A DNA stretch of 6,713 nt from Ignavibacteriota bacterium. GTDB taxonomy: Bacteria; Bacteroidota; Ignavibacteria; UBA10030; UBA6906. Below, piece after piece: positions 1 through 6,713 of this stretch. Each line of letters begins with the position of its first letter. The stretch's first letter is position 1. Location: contig JACQVJ010000140.1 of assembly GCA_016209805.1 (NCBI GenBank), positions 1 through 6,713 on the forward strand, read 5' to 3'. The notes under the pieces are model-generated. The model saw only the letters and a list, made by a program, of their open reading frames with translations. It was not told the origin of the DNA and searched no databases. Position numbers and translations under genes: made by a program.

Positions 1-743
1 CGCATGGCGATGTCCATCAAGCGCTCTAGTTCACCCTGCTGCACAATGAGCCTCTGCATTTCTCCATGTGTCATCACCCCTTCATCCACTTTGCTTTGAA
101 GCTGATCGATGCTGATAGGACTCCCCTCGATGACGGGGGCGATCTCGGGCCGCATTCCCGGTCCCTGTTGCACCTGGACAACTTCGAAGCCCTTCTCCTT
201 GACCTTTCTTTCAAGATCTTTGAGGACGCTCCGCTGTCGTTCCTGGAAATGCTCGAGCGTGGCTTTCCGCTGTTCTTGGTAGCGACGGCTCTCAAACACT
301 GCGGGAATCCCCTTGACGAGTTCGGTGAGCAGACCCGCAATATCCTTTCTGAAGGAGGCTCCCTGTCCGGCCGGCAGCGCAATCATCAAAGGCGAATCAG
401 GGTCGTGAAAATTGTGAACGTAACATTTGTCGGTGAGATCAACGCGGCGGGTCTCAAACTCCTCCAGCAGTCTCTTGATTGTTGTTGTCCGTCCCGTGCC
501 GGAGTCTCCGGTTACGAAGATATTGTAGCCGTGGTGTTGCATCTCCAGTCCGACGCGCAATGCGCGCAGCGCCCGATCCTGGCCGATGATCTCCGTAACG
601 TGCTCTGCTTCCTCCATACTGCCGATGCCAAGATCCTCGGGGCTGCACTTCCAGCGGAGCTTGGCAAGAGGGATTTCAAGAGAGGACGTTCTCGATGGTG
701 TTGTCTTGTCTTGTGTCGTTCGGTTCGTTTTCTTCTTTTTCAT
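1..743 (-). CDS. Lon-related AAA+ ATP-dependent protease-like protein, N-terminal part (partial)
   Basis: Reading the minus strand from ATG at 743 gives 247 codons without a stop, running off the left edge. Residues 22-70 carry the N-terminal signature of the Lon-related family (COG1067/AAA_32 type): LEIPLAKLRW at 22-31, then IIGQDRALRALRVGLEM at 52-68. HGYNIFVTG at 71-79 leads into a P-loop, GDSGTGRTT at 79-87, with arginine 85 where lysine is usual. Residues 108-125 (YVHNF..P.SP..IALPAG) are also family-like. About 150-190 is charged and helical, probably the coiled-coil insertion. The rest of the AAA+ module and the Lon-type Ser-Lys protease domain would lie outside the window, so proteolytic activity is inferred only from family. 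The start is firm: an in-frame TGA lies at 764-762 with no other ATG between. The first 20 residues are Lys/Thr-rich and look disordered. The gene lies 53 bp downstream of rodA on the same strand, so it may be in the same transcript. No Shine-Dalgarno is seen. Confidence 0.85.
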   Translation of the reverse strand, partial: MKKKKTNRTTQDKTTPSRTSSLEIPLAKLRWKCSPEDLGIGSMEEAEHVTEIIGQDRALRALRVGLEMQHHGYNIFVTGDSGTGRTTTIKRLLEEFETRRVDLTDKCYVHNFHDPDSPLMIALPAGQGASFRKDIAGLLTELVKGIPAVFESRRYQEQRKATLEHFQERQRSVLKDLERKVKEKGFEVVQVQQGPGMRPEIAPVIEGSPISIDQLQSKVDEGVMTHGEMQRLIVQQGELERLMDIAM

Positions 744-796
744 GTGAAGTAAAGAATGAATTCAGGGTGATGAGGGATGCGTGATGGTTGACAGAG

Positions 797-2014
797 TCAA
801 TACTCTTTTCGGTGAGCATGCAAGTTTGCCAGCAGCCCCACCATGGCCATGTTCGTAATCATGGCGGATCCCCCGTAACTCAGGAACGGAAGGGGAACGC
901 CGATCACCGGAAGAAGACCCAGTGACATGCCGATGTTGATGAAAACGTGGGTCGCAAAGATGGCAGTCACACCGAGTGCTACCAAACTTCCGTAAGGCGT
1001 TTTCACACTTGACGCGATCGTAATACCTCGCAATAACAGCCCCATGAACAGGACCAACACGATCGTCGAACCGAAGAAGCCGAACTCTTCACCGGGGACG
1101 CAAAAAATAAAGTCCGTCCATTGCTCGGGTATGAAGTTCAGTTGAGTTTGCGTGCCGTGCAGATAGCCCTTGCCAAAGAAGCCTCCCGACCCGATGGCGA
1201 CTTTTGACTGAAGCACATTGTAACCCGCACCCTGCGGATCAGCGGCAGGATCGAGGAACGTGTCGATTCTTTTTTGCTGATATGGTTTCAATCCGCTGTA
1301 TATCGATTGAACGGAAATCCCGACAAGCACGGTGACGGAGAAGACAATTGCCGCAACGATCCGGTGTTCCTTGGTCAGGTAGAGCAGCGTTCCAAGAACG
1401 ATGACGGAGATCAGGAACGGCGTCGTGCCGAAGAGCGCTGCAATCGCGGCAACAAGCGGTGCAACTATTGCCAGCAAAGTGAACCTCGTGGCGCCTCCCC
1501 AGTAAAGGACCGGGAACAGCATTCCAAAGTAAATGATGGCTGTTCCCGTGTCCGGCTGCTTGAGTATTAATACGACAGGGATTATCACCATACTCCCCAC
1601 GACAGCGAGGTCCTTCACCTTTCTGAGGCTAACGTCGTTTCGCGCGAGATACATGGCGATAGCCAGCACAGTAGTGATCTTCGCGAACTCAGAGGGTTGA
1701 AACCGCAGAGTGCCAAAGTTGAACCAGCTCGTCGACCCGGATACAGTCTTTCCAAGCAGGAGGACGGACGCAAGCAACAGGAGAGAGAGGAAGTACGCCG
1801 GATACGAGAGACGTTGCAGCATCCTCAACGGTGTCAGTGCGACGATGCACATGACCGCAGTACCCACACCCGCCCAGATGAGCTGTTTGTACGTCACCTC
1901 GGACATTTGGGCATCGTAGGTGGCGCTGTAAATCGAAACGAGTCCGAACACAGCGAGTGCAAGTGCAATGGGGATCGTCTTGTAGTCGATATACTCTTTG
2001 ACGAAGCTTGCCAT
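797..2014 (-). CDS. rodA: RodA, SEDS-family peptidoglycan glycosyltransferase
   Basis: The 405-residue, strongly hydrophobic protein has about ten predicted membrane helices, as in SEDS (RodA/FtsW/SpoVE) proteins, and is slightly longer than the E. coli protein. The family polymerises lipid II into glycan strands at the inner membrane and works with a class B PBP. Signatures seen: RFQPSEFAK at 104-112, LKQPDTGTA at 151-159, KRIDTFLDP at 248-256, then the long extracytoplasmic loop with FIPEQWTDFIF at 294-304, whose Asp301 matches the catalytic aspartate of the family, and PLPFLSYGGSA at 374-384. Pairing with the PBP2 gene just upstream and with mreBCD points to RodA (elongation) rather than FtsW (division). 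The ATG at 2014 lies one codon after the PBP2 stop and in the same frame, so nothing further upstream can be the start. A GGAGGG lies 15 nt before the ATG, too far to be an optimal ribosome binding site. Confidence 0.97.
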   Translation of the reverse strand: MASFVKEYIDYKTIPIALALAVFGLVSIYSATYDAQMSEVTYKQLIWAGVGTAVMCIVALTPLRMLQRLSYPAYFLSLLLLASVLLLGKTVSGSTSWFNFGTLRFQPSEFAKITTVLAIAMYLARNDVSLRKVKDLAVVGSMVIIPVVLILKQPDTGTAIIYFGMLFPVLYWGGATRFTLLAIVAPLVAAIAALFGTTPFLISVIVLGTLLYLTKEHRIVAAIVFSVTVLVGISVQSIYSGLKPYQQKRIDTFLDPAADPQGAGYNVLQSKVAIGSGGFFGKGYLHGTQTQLNFIPEQWTDFIFCVPGEEFGFFGSTIVLVLFMGLLLRGITIASSVKTPYGSLVALGVTAIFATHVFINIGMSLGLLPVIGVPLPFLSYGGSAMITNMAMVGLLANLHAHRKEY

Positions 2015-2017
2015 GAT

Positions 2018-3901
2018 TCAGTTCTGTGTCCCTCCAGCGGATTGGTCTTGCACAATGCCGGCTTGTGGCAAGGCGCGTCTCGTGGATGTTGTGTCGACCA
2101 CGGGGACAGGTTTTACTTCAGGTCTTGTGTCGAAGCGGATCAGTCGACCGTGGATATACTGCTCGATGCACATGCCTGCAATCGGGGCTGCATATGAACC
2201 GCCGAAGCCGGCGTTTTCAACCATGACGGCGATAGCGATTTTCGGGTTGTCGAACGGGGCGAATCCAACATACCACGCATGGTCCTTGCCGTGTGGATTC
2301 TGCGAGGTTCCTGTTTTCCCCCCGCTTTGGATCCCTTTAATTCGCGCCGTGCTGCCTGTTCCACCTGGTTCTTGAACGACGCGTCGCATCCCTTCTCTTA
2401 CGATATCCCACGTCTCCTGTGAAATCGGCAACGTTCTCGATTCGAACGTAACATCGTGTGTCACCCGGTGGCTCTTGTCAATTACTGCAGCAACGGCGTG
2501 GGGCTCGTGGAAAGTCCCCTTGTTCGCGAGCAGCATCGCGTAGCACGCCATTTGAATCGGTGTTACACCCAGCTCACCCTGTCCGATCCCGAGACTCGGC
2601 AGGAATCCCCTGGTCCATCCACTGGGGCCATATCGTTTGTTCATGAAGTCGGTTGTGGGGAGCAACCCGGGATTTTCTTCACCGATATCAATTCCGGTTA
2701 CACGACCGAACCCAAACATTGCACCGTACTCAGCCCAGATGTCAAGCCCGGTTTTAAGCATCAGTTGATAGAAATATACGTTACACGATTTCTGGATTGC
2801 TTCGGTCATGTTCACGGAGCCATGAACGTGGAGGTCCTTGAACACCTTTGGACCGAGTTGTATCGCTCCACCGCACTGGATGCGTGAGCTCGGTTTGATG
2901 ATTCCCCTCTCGAGCGCTGCAACAGCCAGCACCATTTTATACGTCGATCCCGGGGGGTAACGAGTGAGGGTTGCTCTGTTAAAGAGCGGGCGCGAGACGT
3001 CTGCATTGAGCCGTCGCCAGACCCCCGGCGGCGTAACGCCGCTGAACAGAGAGAGATCGTAGTCCGGTTTGCTGACAAGGGCAAGCACACCGCCATTCTG
3101 AGGATCGAGCGCGACTATGGCACCGCGCTGATCTGTCATCAAGGATTCTGCGAGCGCTTGCAGATCAAAGTCCATTGTCAGCAGAAGGTCGTTTCCATCA
3201 ACTGCCTGGATGTCGCTCCTCCCATTGTCAAAGCTGCCGACGACCTGACCACGAACGTTGACCGTGCTGAACTCAGATCCTTTCTTGCCACGCAATGCCC
3301 TTTCATACTGTGCCTCGAGCCCGGCCGATCCGACAACGTCCCCTTGTGTGTACTCATCACCGAGAGTCTTCATCTGGCTCTCAGAGATCTCCTTGGTGTA
3401 GCCGAGAATATGAGATGCGCGTGCCGAGGTTACGTAATATCTCTTCGACTCAACTTGATAGTCCACTCCCGGAAACCACTCGCGCTGTTCTTCAAGCGCA
3501 GACAGCATTCTGAAATCGATGTCCCGACTGATCTTGACTGGAGCAAAAAGGGAGTAGGCCGATCCTTTCTTGAGGCGATCCCGAATATATTGCGGCTCCA
3601 GACGCAAAAGCCCGGCGAGATAGTCGATGGCGTGACGGTCGAACTCATATGGCATGATGGTGACAGTAAACGCAGGCCTGTTATCAACGATGAGTCTCCA
3701 GTTGCGATCATAGATGTATCCTCGCACCGGATCCTTTGTGATGATGCGAACGCTGTTCTCTTCTGACTTCTTCCCATACTCGTCCTGATAGATCATCTGC
3801 AATTGATAGAGTCGTGCAAAGAACACCATGAACGCGAGGATCACAACGACGTACAGGACTCGTCGCTTGCTATAGATCTGGATGTCGTCAACAGCTGGCA
3901 T
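2018..3901 (-). CDS. mrdA: Penicillin-binding protein 2, elongasome D,D-transpeptidase
   Basis: The protein has 627 residues, close to E. coli PBP2. It cross-links side-wall peptidoglycan in the periplasm as partner of RodA. Architecture: short cytoplasmic N-terminus, one membrane anchor at about 13-31, a pedestal/dimerisation domain starting with the class B signature around RGYIYDRNWRLIVDNRP at 60-76, then the transpeptidase domain from about 255. All three active-site motifs are present: STYK at 319-322 (nucleophile Ser319, within YPPGSTYK), SCN at 372-374, and KTGT at 529-532. LGIGQGELGVTPIQMA at 437-452 is also typical. The last 37 or so residues are polar and proline-containing, likely an unstructured periplasmic tail. 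Start ATG at 3901 follows the mreD TAA after a single base, so coupling to mreD is likely. The symbol mrdA follows E. coli usage; pbpA is used in other groups. Intact, with no missing motif. Confidence 0.97.
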   Translation of the reverse strand: MPAVDDIQIYSKRRVLYVVVILAFMVFFARLYQLQMIYQDEYGKKSEENSVRIITKDPVRGYIYDRNWRLIVDNRPAFTVTIMPYEFDRHAIDYLAGLLRLEPQYIRDRLKKGSAYSLFAPVKISRDIDFRMLSALEEQREWFPGVDYQVESKRYYVTSARASHILGYTKEISESQMKTLGDEYTQGDVVGSAGLEAQYERALRGKKGSEFSTVNVRGQVVGSFDNGRSDIQAVDGNDLLLTMDFDLQALAESLMTDQRGAIVALDPQNGGVLALVSKPDYDLSLFSGVTPPGVWRRLNADVSRPLFNRATLTRYPPGSTYKMVLAVAALERGIIKPSSRIQCGGAIQLGPKVFKDLHVHGSVNMTEAIQKSCNVYFYQLMLKTGLDIWAEYGAMFGFGRVTGIDIGEENPGLLPTTDFMNKRYGPSGWTRGFLPSLGIGQGELGVTPIQMACYAMLLANKGTFHEPHAVAAVIDKSHRVTHDVTFESRTLPISQETWDIVREGMRRVVQEPGGTGSTARIKGIQSGGKTGTSQNPHGKDHAWYVGFAPFDNPKIAIAVMVENAGFGGSYAAPIAGMCIEQYIHGRLIRFDTRPEVKPVPVVDTTSTRRALPQAGIVQDQSAGGTQN

Positions 3902-3902
3902 G

Positions 3903-4394
3903 TTACGATGAGTACTTTCTTAAGAAAACGAACATAGGAAGCAGGGCAAACGCTGCGGAGTACGCTGTCGTTGGGATCCCATAGCGAAGAACAGCTCCCG
4001 ACCAACCGATGGGCGTCCCCTGAAGAAAGATAATGAAATATATGACATTATGTAGTAACGAGGTTACCACAATGGCAACGATGTATCTCCAGCTTCCGAG
4101 TGTCTGGAAAGTCTTATTCTCGTTGAAGAAGTATCCTCCTGCGAAGCCGCACACAGTCTTAGCCATCGTTGAGAGACCGAGCATGCCATCCACCCCACTC
4201 ATCAGATCGATAGCAAGACCGATGGAGAAGCCCGTGACCGTCCCCGCGAGTTGCCCGTCCCTGATCGCAACGTACACAATCCACACGACCAGAATATCCG
4301 GAACGATGTCGCCGATGGCAAGGTACTTCATCAGCGTCGTGTGAAGAATGATGAGGAGAACCGAAATGAGCAAATACAGAACGATCCGGCGCAT
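3903..4394 (-). CDS. mreD: MreD, rod shape-determining membrane protein
   Basis: A small, very hydrophobic protein of 163 residues, the usual MreD size, with roughly five to six membrane helices. It is a membrane component of the Rod complex, thought to work with MreC and PBP2. MreD is poorly conserved, so the assignment rests on three things: position between mreC and the PBP2 gene; size and hydropathy; and the family-like stretch at 32-82 with PDILVVWIVYVAIRDG followed by G...G...GLAIDLMSG and LGLSTMAKTVCGFAGGY. The start is uncertain by two codons. GTG at 4400 would leave a 4 bp gap to mreC, and ATG at 4394 a 10 bp gap. I chose ATG because the resulting N-terminus (MRRIVLYLL) is normal and neither has a Shine-Dalgarno. 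The stop TAA ends one base before the PBP2 ATG. Confidence 0.92.
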   Translation of the reverse strand: MRRIVLYLLISVLLIILHTTLMKYLAIGDIVPDILVVWIVYVAIRDGQLAGTVTGFSIGLAIDLMSGVDGMLGLSTMAKTVCGFAGGYFFNENKTFQTLGSWRYIVAIVVTSLLHNVIYFIIFLQGTPIGWSGAVLRYGIPTTAYSAAFALLPMFVFLRKYSS

Positions 4395-4404
4395 GTGCAC
4401 GTGT

Positions 4405-5232
4405 CTATCTGCCGATTCGGTTCTCGACAGCCATGCGGCTGGTGTCCGGCTGGTGTCTCACCACGAACACTTCTTCCAGCCTGTTGAAGTCGACGCCCGG
4501 AGTCACTTCGATTGTCTGAAACAATGCCCCCTGCTTCTGGCTGATCTCGCTGACGACTCCAACCCTGATGCCCGGCGGAAAGAGGTTGCTGAACTCTGAA
4601 GTCTGGATAACGTCTCCCTCTCGCACGTCGAGTGTCCTGGCCACGTTCTTCAACAACAGCATGTCACCTCCCTCCCACACAATAATCCCGTCGACCCGGC
4701 CGCGCTGAACCTTGGCACTTGCCCGGAAGTCCTTGTTCAGGACAAGCTGTCCGACGGCATACCCGCTGCTGGTGGCGATGATCTTTCCGACCAATCCCCC
4801 GTCGGTCACGATCGGCATGTTTACTTTCACTCCGTCCGATTCTCCGACGTCGATGGTGATCGTGTTGCGGAGGAGTTGCGTATTCTTGCCTACTACATTT
4901 GCACTGATGTAGTGCTGTCGCGCCCGCTCCTTAAATCCGAGCAGGTGCCGGAGTCGGATGTTCTCAAGTCTGCTCTCGCGCAAGAGACTCACTTCGCTGG
5001 AAAGGTTCAAGTTGCGTTCGCGGAGGATGCGGTGTTCCTCCCTCAAATCGAAATAGTTGGGAATGAACGCCAGCGCGCCCTGCAGAAAGCCGATGGAAAC
5101 TATTGTTATTGAGCGGATGGCTCGTATCTGCGGGCCGTCGTTCACCGTCAGCAGGAAGATCGCAATGAGGATGCAGAGCGTAAAAACAATATACTCCCGA
5201 AAGGCAGAAACTATGTCGAGCAGTTTCTTCAT
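4405..5232 (-). CDS. mreC: MreC, rod shape-determining periplasmic scaffold protein
   Basis: 275 residues with the normal MreC layout: short cytoplasmic N-terminus, one membrane helix at about 14-30 (YIVFTLCILIAIFLLTV), a charged heptad-like coiled coil at about 62-98 (from LREEHRILRERN to NIRLRHLLGF), and a double beta-barrel domain from about 108 to 259. Family-typical strings there include NTITIDVGESDGV at 123-135, VTDGGLVGKI at 142-151 and LFPPGIRVGVV at 217-227. MreC bridges the MreB filament side of the membrane to PBP2/RodA in the periplasm. The ATG at 5232 is fixed by an in-frame TGA at 5241-5239 with no other start codon between. It follows mreB by 13 bp. The nearest Shine-Dalgarno-like motif (AGGAG, 5257-5253) is 20 nt upstream, which is too far for direct use; see the mini-ORF entry at 5229-5246. 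Confidence 0.96.
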   Translation of the reverse strand: MKKLLDIVSAFREYIVFTLCILIAIFLLTVNDGPQIRAIRSITIVSIGFLQGALAFIPNYFDLREEHRILRERNLNLSSEVSLLRESRLENIRLRHLLGFKERARQHYISANVVGKNTQLLRNTITIDVGESDGVKVNMPIVTDGGLVGKIIATSSGYAVGQLVLNKDFRASAKVQRGRVDGIIVWEGGDMLLLKNVARTLDVREGDVIQTSEFSNLFPPGIRVGVVSEISQKQGALFQTIEVTPGVDFNRLEEVFVVRHQPDTSRMAVENRIGR

Positions 5233-5246
5233 ACGCGCTCACGCAT
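5229..5246 (-). other. Five-codon mini-ORF bridging mreB and mreC (tentative)
   Basis: On the minus strand the mreB stop overlaps an ATG (TGATG, 5248-5244), opening a frame of five codons (M-R-E-R-V) that ends in a TGA at 5231-5229. That TGA overlaps the mreC start as ATGA. An AGGAG at 5257-5253 sits 6 nt before this mini-ORF start, an ideal spacing, but 20 nt before the mreC ATG. The arrangement could pass terminating mreB ribosomes to mreC through two stop-start overlaps. The AGGAGA is also simply the Arg-Arg codons at the end of mreB, so chance is a serious alternative. No function for the pentapeptide is proposed. Confidence 0.3.
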
Positions 5247-6271
5247 CAGTATCTCCTGCTCTTGATCAGGACTTTGGAGTAATGGTTGAGGTTCTCCAAT
5301 ACCTTACCAGTGCCGCGCACAACGGCTGTGAGAGGATCTTCCGAAACATGAACCGGGAGGCTTGTTTCCAGTCGGAGTCGTTCATCGAGACCTTTGAGCA
5401 GGGCACCGCCGCCGCTCAGCATCACGCCTCGGTCGAGAATATCCGACGCAAGCTCCGGCGGCGTACGCTCCAGCGTAAGCCTCACGGCGTCCACGATGGC
5501 CTGCACGGGTTCGGCAAGTGCTTCCCTGATTTCGACAGAACTGGCTTCGGTGATCTTCGGTATGCCATTGACGAGATCGCGTCCTTTCACCCGGATACTG
5601 ATCTCTTCTTTGAGCGGCATCGCCGAACCGACTTCACACTTGATTGCTTCTGCGGTCCGTTCACCGACAAGGATGTTGTGGTTCTTCTTAAAGAATTGAA
5701 TGATGGCATTGTTCATCTCGTCGCCGGCAATGCGGATGGATTCTTCATTGACAATGCCGGAGAGGGCAAGCACGGCAATCTCTGTTGTACCCCCGCCGAT
5801 ATCCACGATCATGTTCCCGAACGGTGCCTCGACATCGAGACCGACACCGATTGCAGCGGCCATGGGTTCGGCGATCAGGTGGACTTCTTTGGCTCCTGCG
5901 TGTTCGGCCGAGTCGCGCACAGCCCGCTTTTCCACCTCGGTAACACCGCTCGGCACACACACGACGATGCGGCGGCTCGGTCTCCAGTTCGCATGAATCT
6001 TCTTGATAAACTCACGGAGCATCCCTTCTGCGATCTCGAAGTCGGCGATAACACCGTCTTTCATTGGCCGGATGGTGCGAATATCGCGATGCGTCCGGCC
6101 AAGCATCTCCTGTGCATCCTTACCGATGGCAACGATCTTCTTCGTGTTCCGGTCGAAGGCGACGATCGAGGGCTCGTTGAGAACGATCCCCTTTCCCTTC
6201 ATGTGAATGAGGGTGTTTGCAGTACCGAGATCGACCGCAAGGTCTGCGGAGAAGAGAGAGAAGATACCCAT
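5246..6271 (-). CDS. mreB: MreB, actin-like rod shape-determining protein
   Basis: A full-length MreB of 341 residues. It forms ATP-dependent membrane-bound filaments on the inner face of the cytoplasmic membrane that orient the Rod complex. Actin-superfamily motifs are all visible: phosphate 1 DLGTANTLIH at 14-23, connect 1 region AEPMAAAIGVGL at 134-145 including the putative catalytic Glu135, phosphate 2 MIVDIGGGTTEIAV at 154-167, and the adenosine motif GVMLSGGGALLKGLDERL at 282-299. The N-terminal MGIFSLFSADLAVDLG matches the amphipathic membrane-binding start of many MreBs. Start ATG at 6271 is supported by an in-frame TAA at 6280-6278. No Shine-Dalgarno is seen. The 36 bp gap to purH is too short for a clear promoter, so transcription may come from upstream of purH or from within it. 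Confidence 0.99.
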   Translation of the reverse strand: MGIFSLFSADLAVDLGTANTLIHMKGKGIVLNEPSIVAFDRNTKKIVAIGKDAQEMLGRTHRDIRTIRPMKDGVIADFEIAEGMLREFIKKIHANWRPSRRIVVCVPSGVTEVEKRAVRDSAEHAGAKEVHLIAEPMAAAIGVGLDVEAPFGNMIVDIGGGTTEIAVLALSGIVNEESIRIAGDEMNNAIIQFFKKNHNILVGERTAEAIKCEVGSAMPLKEEISIRVKGRDLVNGIPKITEASSVEIREALAEPVQAIVDAVRLTLERTPPELASDILDRGVMLSGGGALLKGLDERLRLETSLPVHVSEDPLTAVVRGTGKVLENLNHYSKVLIKSRRY

Positions 6272-6307
6272 GACTGGTTAAAGTTGAAAAAAGAATGAGT
6301 GAACAAC

Positions 6308-6713
6308 TTAGTGCTTGAAATGTCGTACCCCGGTGAGCACCATCGCGATGTTATGCTCATCGGCGGCCCTGATAACTTCATCATCCCGGATTGAGCCACC
6401 GGGCTGAATGACGCAGGTCGATCCGGCTTTCACAGACTCAAGTAATCCATCGGCGAAAGGAAAGAACGCATCAGATGCAACCGCTGTGCCCTTCACGCTT
6501 AGACCGGCGTCCGCAGCTTTCCATGTTGCGACTCGTGCGGAATCAACACGGGACATTTGTCCCGCTCCGATTCCAATCGTCCGGTCCCTCAACGCATACA
6601 CAATCGCGTTCGACTTTACGTGCTTTGCAACCCGCCACGCAAACAGCATCGCCTGCACCTCTTCGCCCGACGGTTTACGCTTCGTCACAACGTTGAGCTT
6701 GTGTAGATCGAGC
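6308..6713 (-). CDS. purH: PurH, bifunctional AICAR formyltransferase/IMP cyclohydrolase, C-terminal end (partial)
   Basis: The frame is open from the right edge and ends at TAA (6310-6308), giving the last 134 residues. These are the C-terminal part of the AICAR transformylase domain, which transfers a formyl group from 10-formyl-THF to AICAR; the protein's N-terminal domain then closes the ring to IMP, ending purine synthesis. Diagnostic strings, counted from the edge: LNVVTKRKP at 6-14, VKSNAIVYA at 32-40, [11 protein letters not shown] at 48-58, [10 protein letters not shown] at 80-89, [13 protein letters not shown] at 101-113, and the C-terminus [11 protein letters not shown] at 124-134. 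The Lys-His active-site motif and the cyclohydrolase domain lie outside the window. There is no real start inside the window: a GTG at 6688 is an internal valine, since homologous sequence continues to the edge. It is followed by mreB 36 bp downstream on the same strand. Confidence 0.98.
   Translation of the reverse strand, partial: LDLHKLNVVTKRKPSGEEVQAMLFAWRVAKHVKSNAIVYALRDRTIGIGAGQMSRVDSARVATWKAADAGLSVKGTAVASDAFFPFADGLLESVKAGSTCVIQPGGSIRDDEVIRAADEHNIAMVLTGVRHFKH

Noticed and set aside
66..752. Plus-strand open frame of 228 codons
   Set aside because: It lies opposite the Lon-related gene, whose minus-strand translation shows clear family motifs including a P-loop; the plus-strand product looks like nothing known.
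788..800. Inverted repeat TTGAC-AGA-GTCAA overlapping the rodA stop, considered as a terminator or operator
   Set aside because: The stem is only 5 bp and is not followed by a T-run in the direction of transcription, so it does not meet the requirements for an intrinsic terminator; repeats of this size occur by chance.
3158..3766. Plus-strand open frame of 202 codons inside the PBP2 gene
   Set aside because: It is antisense to the PBP2 pedestal domain with no recognisable domain or start context.
3916..3927. Perfect 12-bp palindrome TTTCTTAAGAAA near the end of mreD
   Set aside because: It falls in the codons for the normal MreD C-terminus (VFLRK) with no second copy noticed; probably coincidental.
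5057..6298. Long plus-strand open frame (413 codons) opposite mreB and the start of mreC
   Set aside because: It is antisense to a full-length, motif-complete MreB. The translation has no recognisable family and lies opposite highly constrained codons, so it is a shadow of codon bias.
6272..6307. Possible mreB promoter in the purH-mreB gap (TTGTTC, 18 nt, TTTAAC)
   Set aside because: The matches are partial and the -10-like element would lie about 6 nt from the ATG, leaving almost no leader; not supportable.
6281..6309. Inverted repeat AAGTTG...CAACTT with a 17-nt loop at the purH-mreB junction
   Set aside because: Six weak base pairs around a long loop, with the T-run inside the loop rather than after the stem; unlikely to terminate transcription.

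Overview
The window is a compact block of seven genes, all on the minus strand and all belonging to ordinary core biology. Read in the direction of transcription (high to low coordinates) they are: the 3' end of purH, mreB, mreC, mreD, the class B transpeptidase gene for PBP2 (mrdA/pbpA), rodA, and the 5' part of a Lon-related AAA+ ATPase/protease gene that runs off the low-coordinate edge. Coding density is close to complete. The largest gaps are 53 bp (rodA to the Lon-like gene) and 36 bp (purH to mreB), and no stretch of 300 bases lacks a gene. No RNA gene, mobile element, CRISPR array, integration site or clear terminator is visible.

The five central genes encode the Rod complex (elongasome). 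MreB is the actin-like cytoskeletal filament. MreC and MreD are its membrane partners. PBP2 is the transpeptidase and RodA the SEDS glycosyltransferase that together insert peptidoglycan along the side wall. Junctions from mreB through rodA are 13, 4 to 10, 1 and 3 bp, so this is almost certainly one co-transcribed and probably translationally coupled unit.

The order purH-mreB-mreC-mreD-PBP2-rodA is, from general knowledge, the arrangement seen in Bacteroidota and relatives (Ignavibacteriota/Chlorobiota, the FCB group). Base composition looks balanced to slightly GC-rich, and most starts lack a recognisable Shine-Dalgarno sequence, which also fits that group. I would call it a rod-shaped, Gram-negative FCB-type bacterium with moderate confidence; the sequence does not allow a genus.

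I found no previously undescribed system. The points most worth a second look are small: a five-codon mini-ORF that bridges the mreB stop and mreC start and sits at ideal distance from the only well-placed Shine-Dalgarno-like motif in the window; the in-frame, one-codon junction between PBP2 and RodA; and the Walker A arginine of the Lon-like protein.
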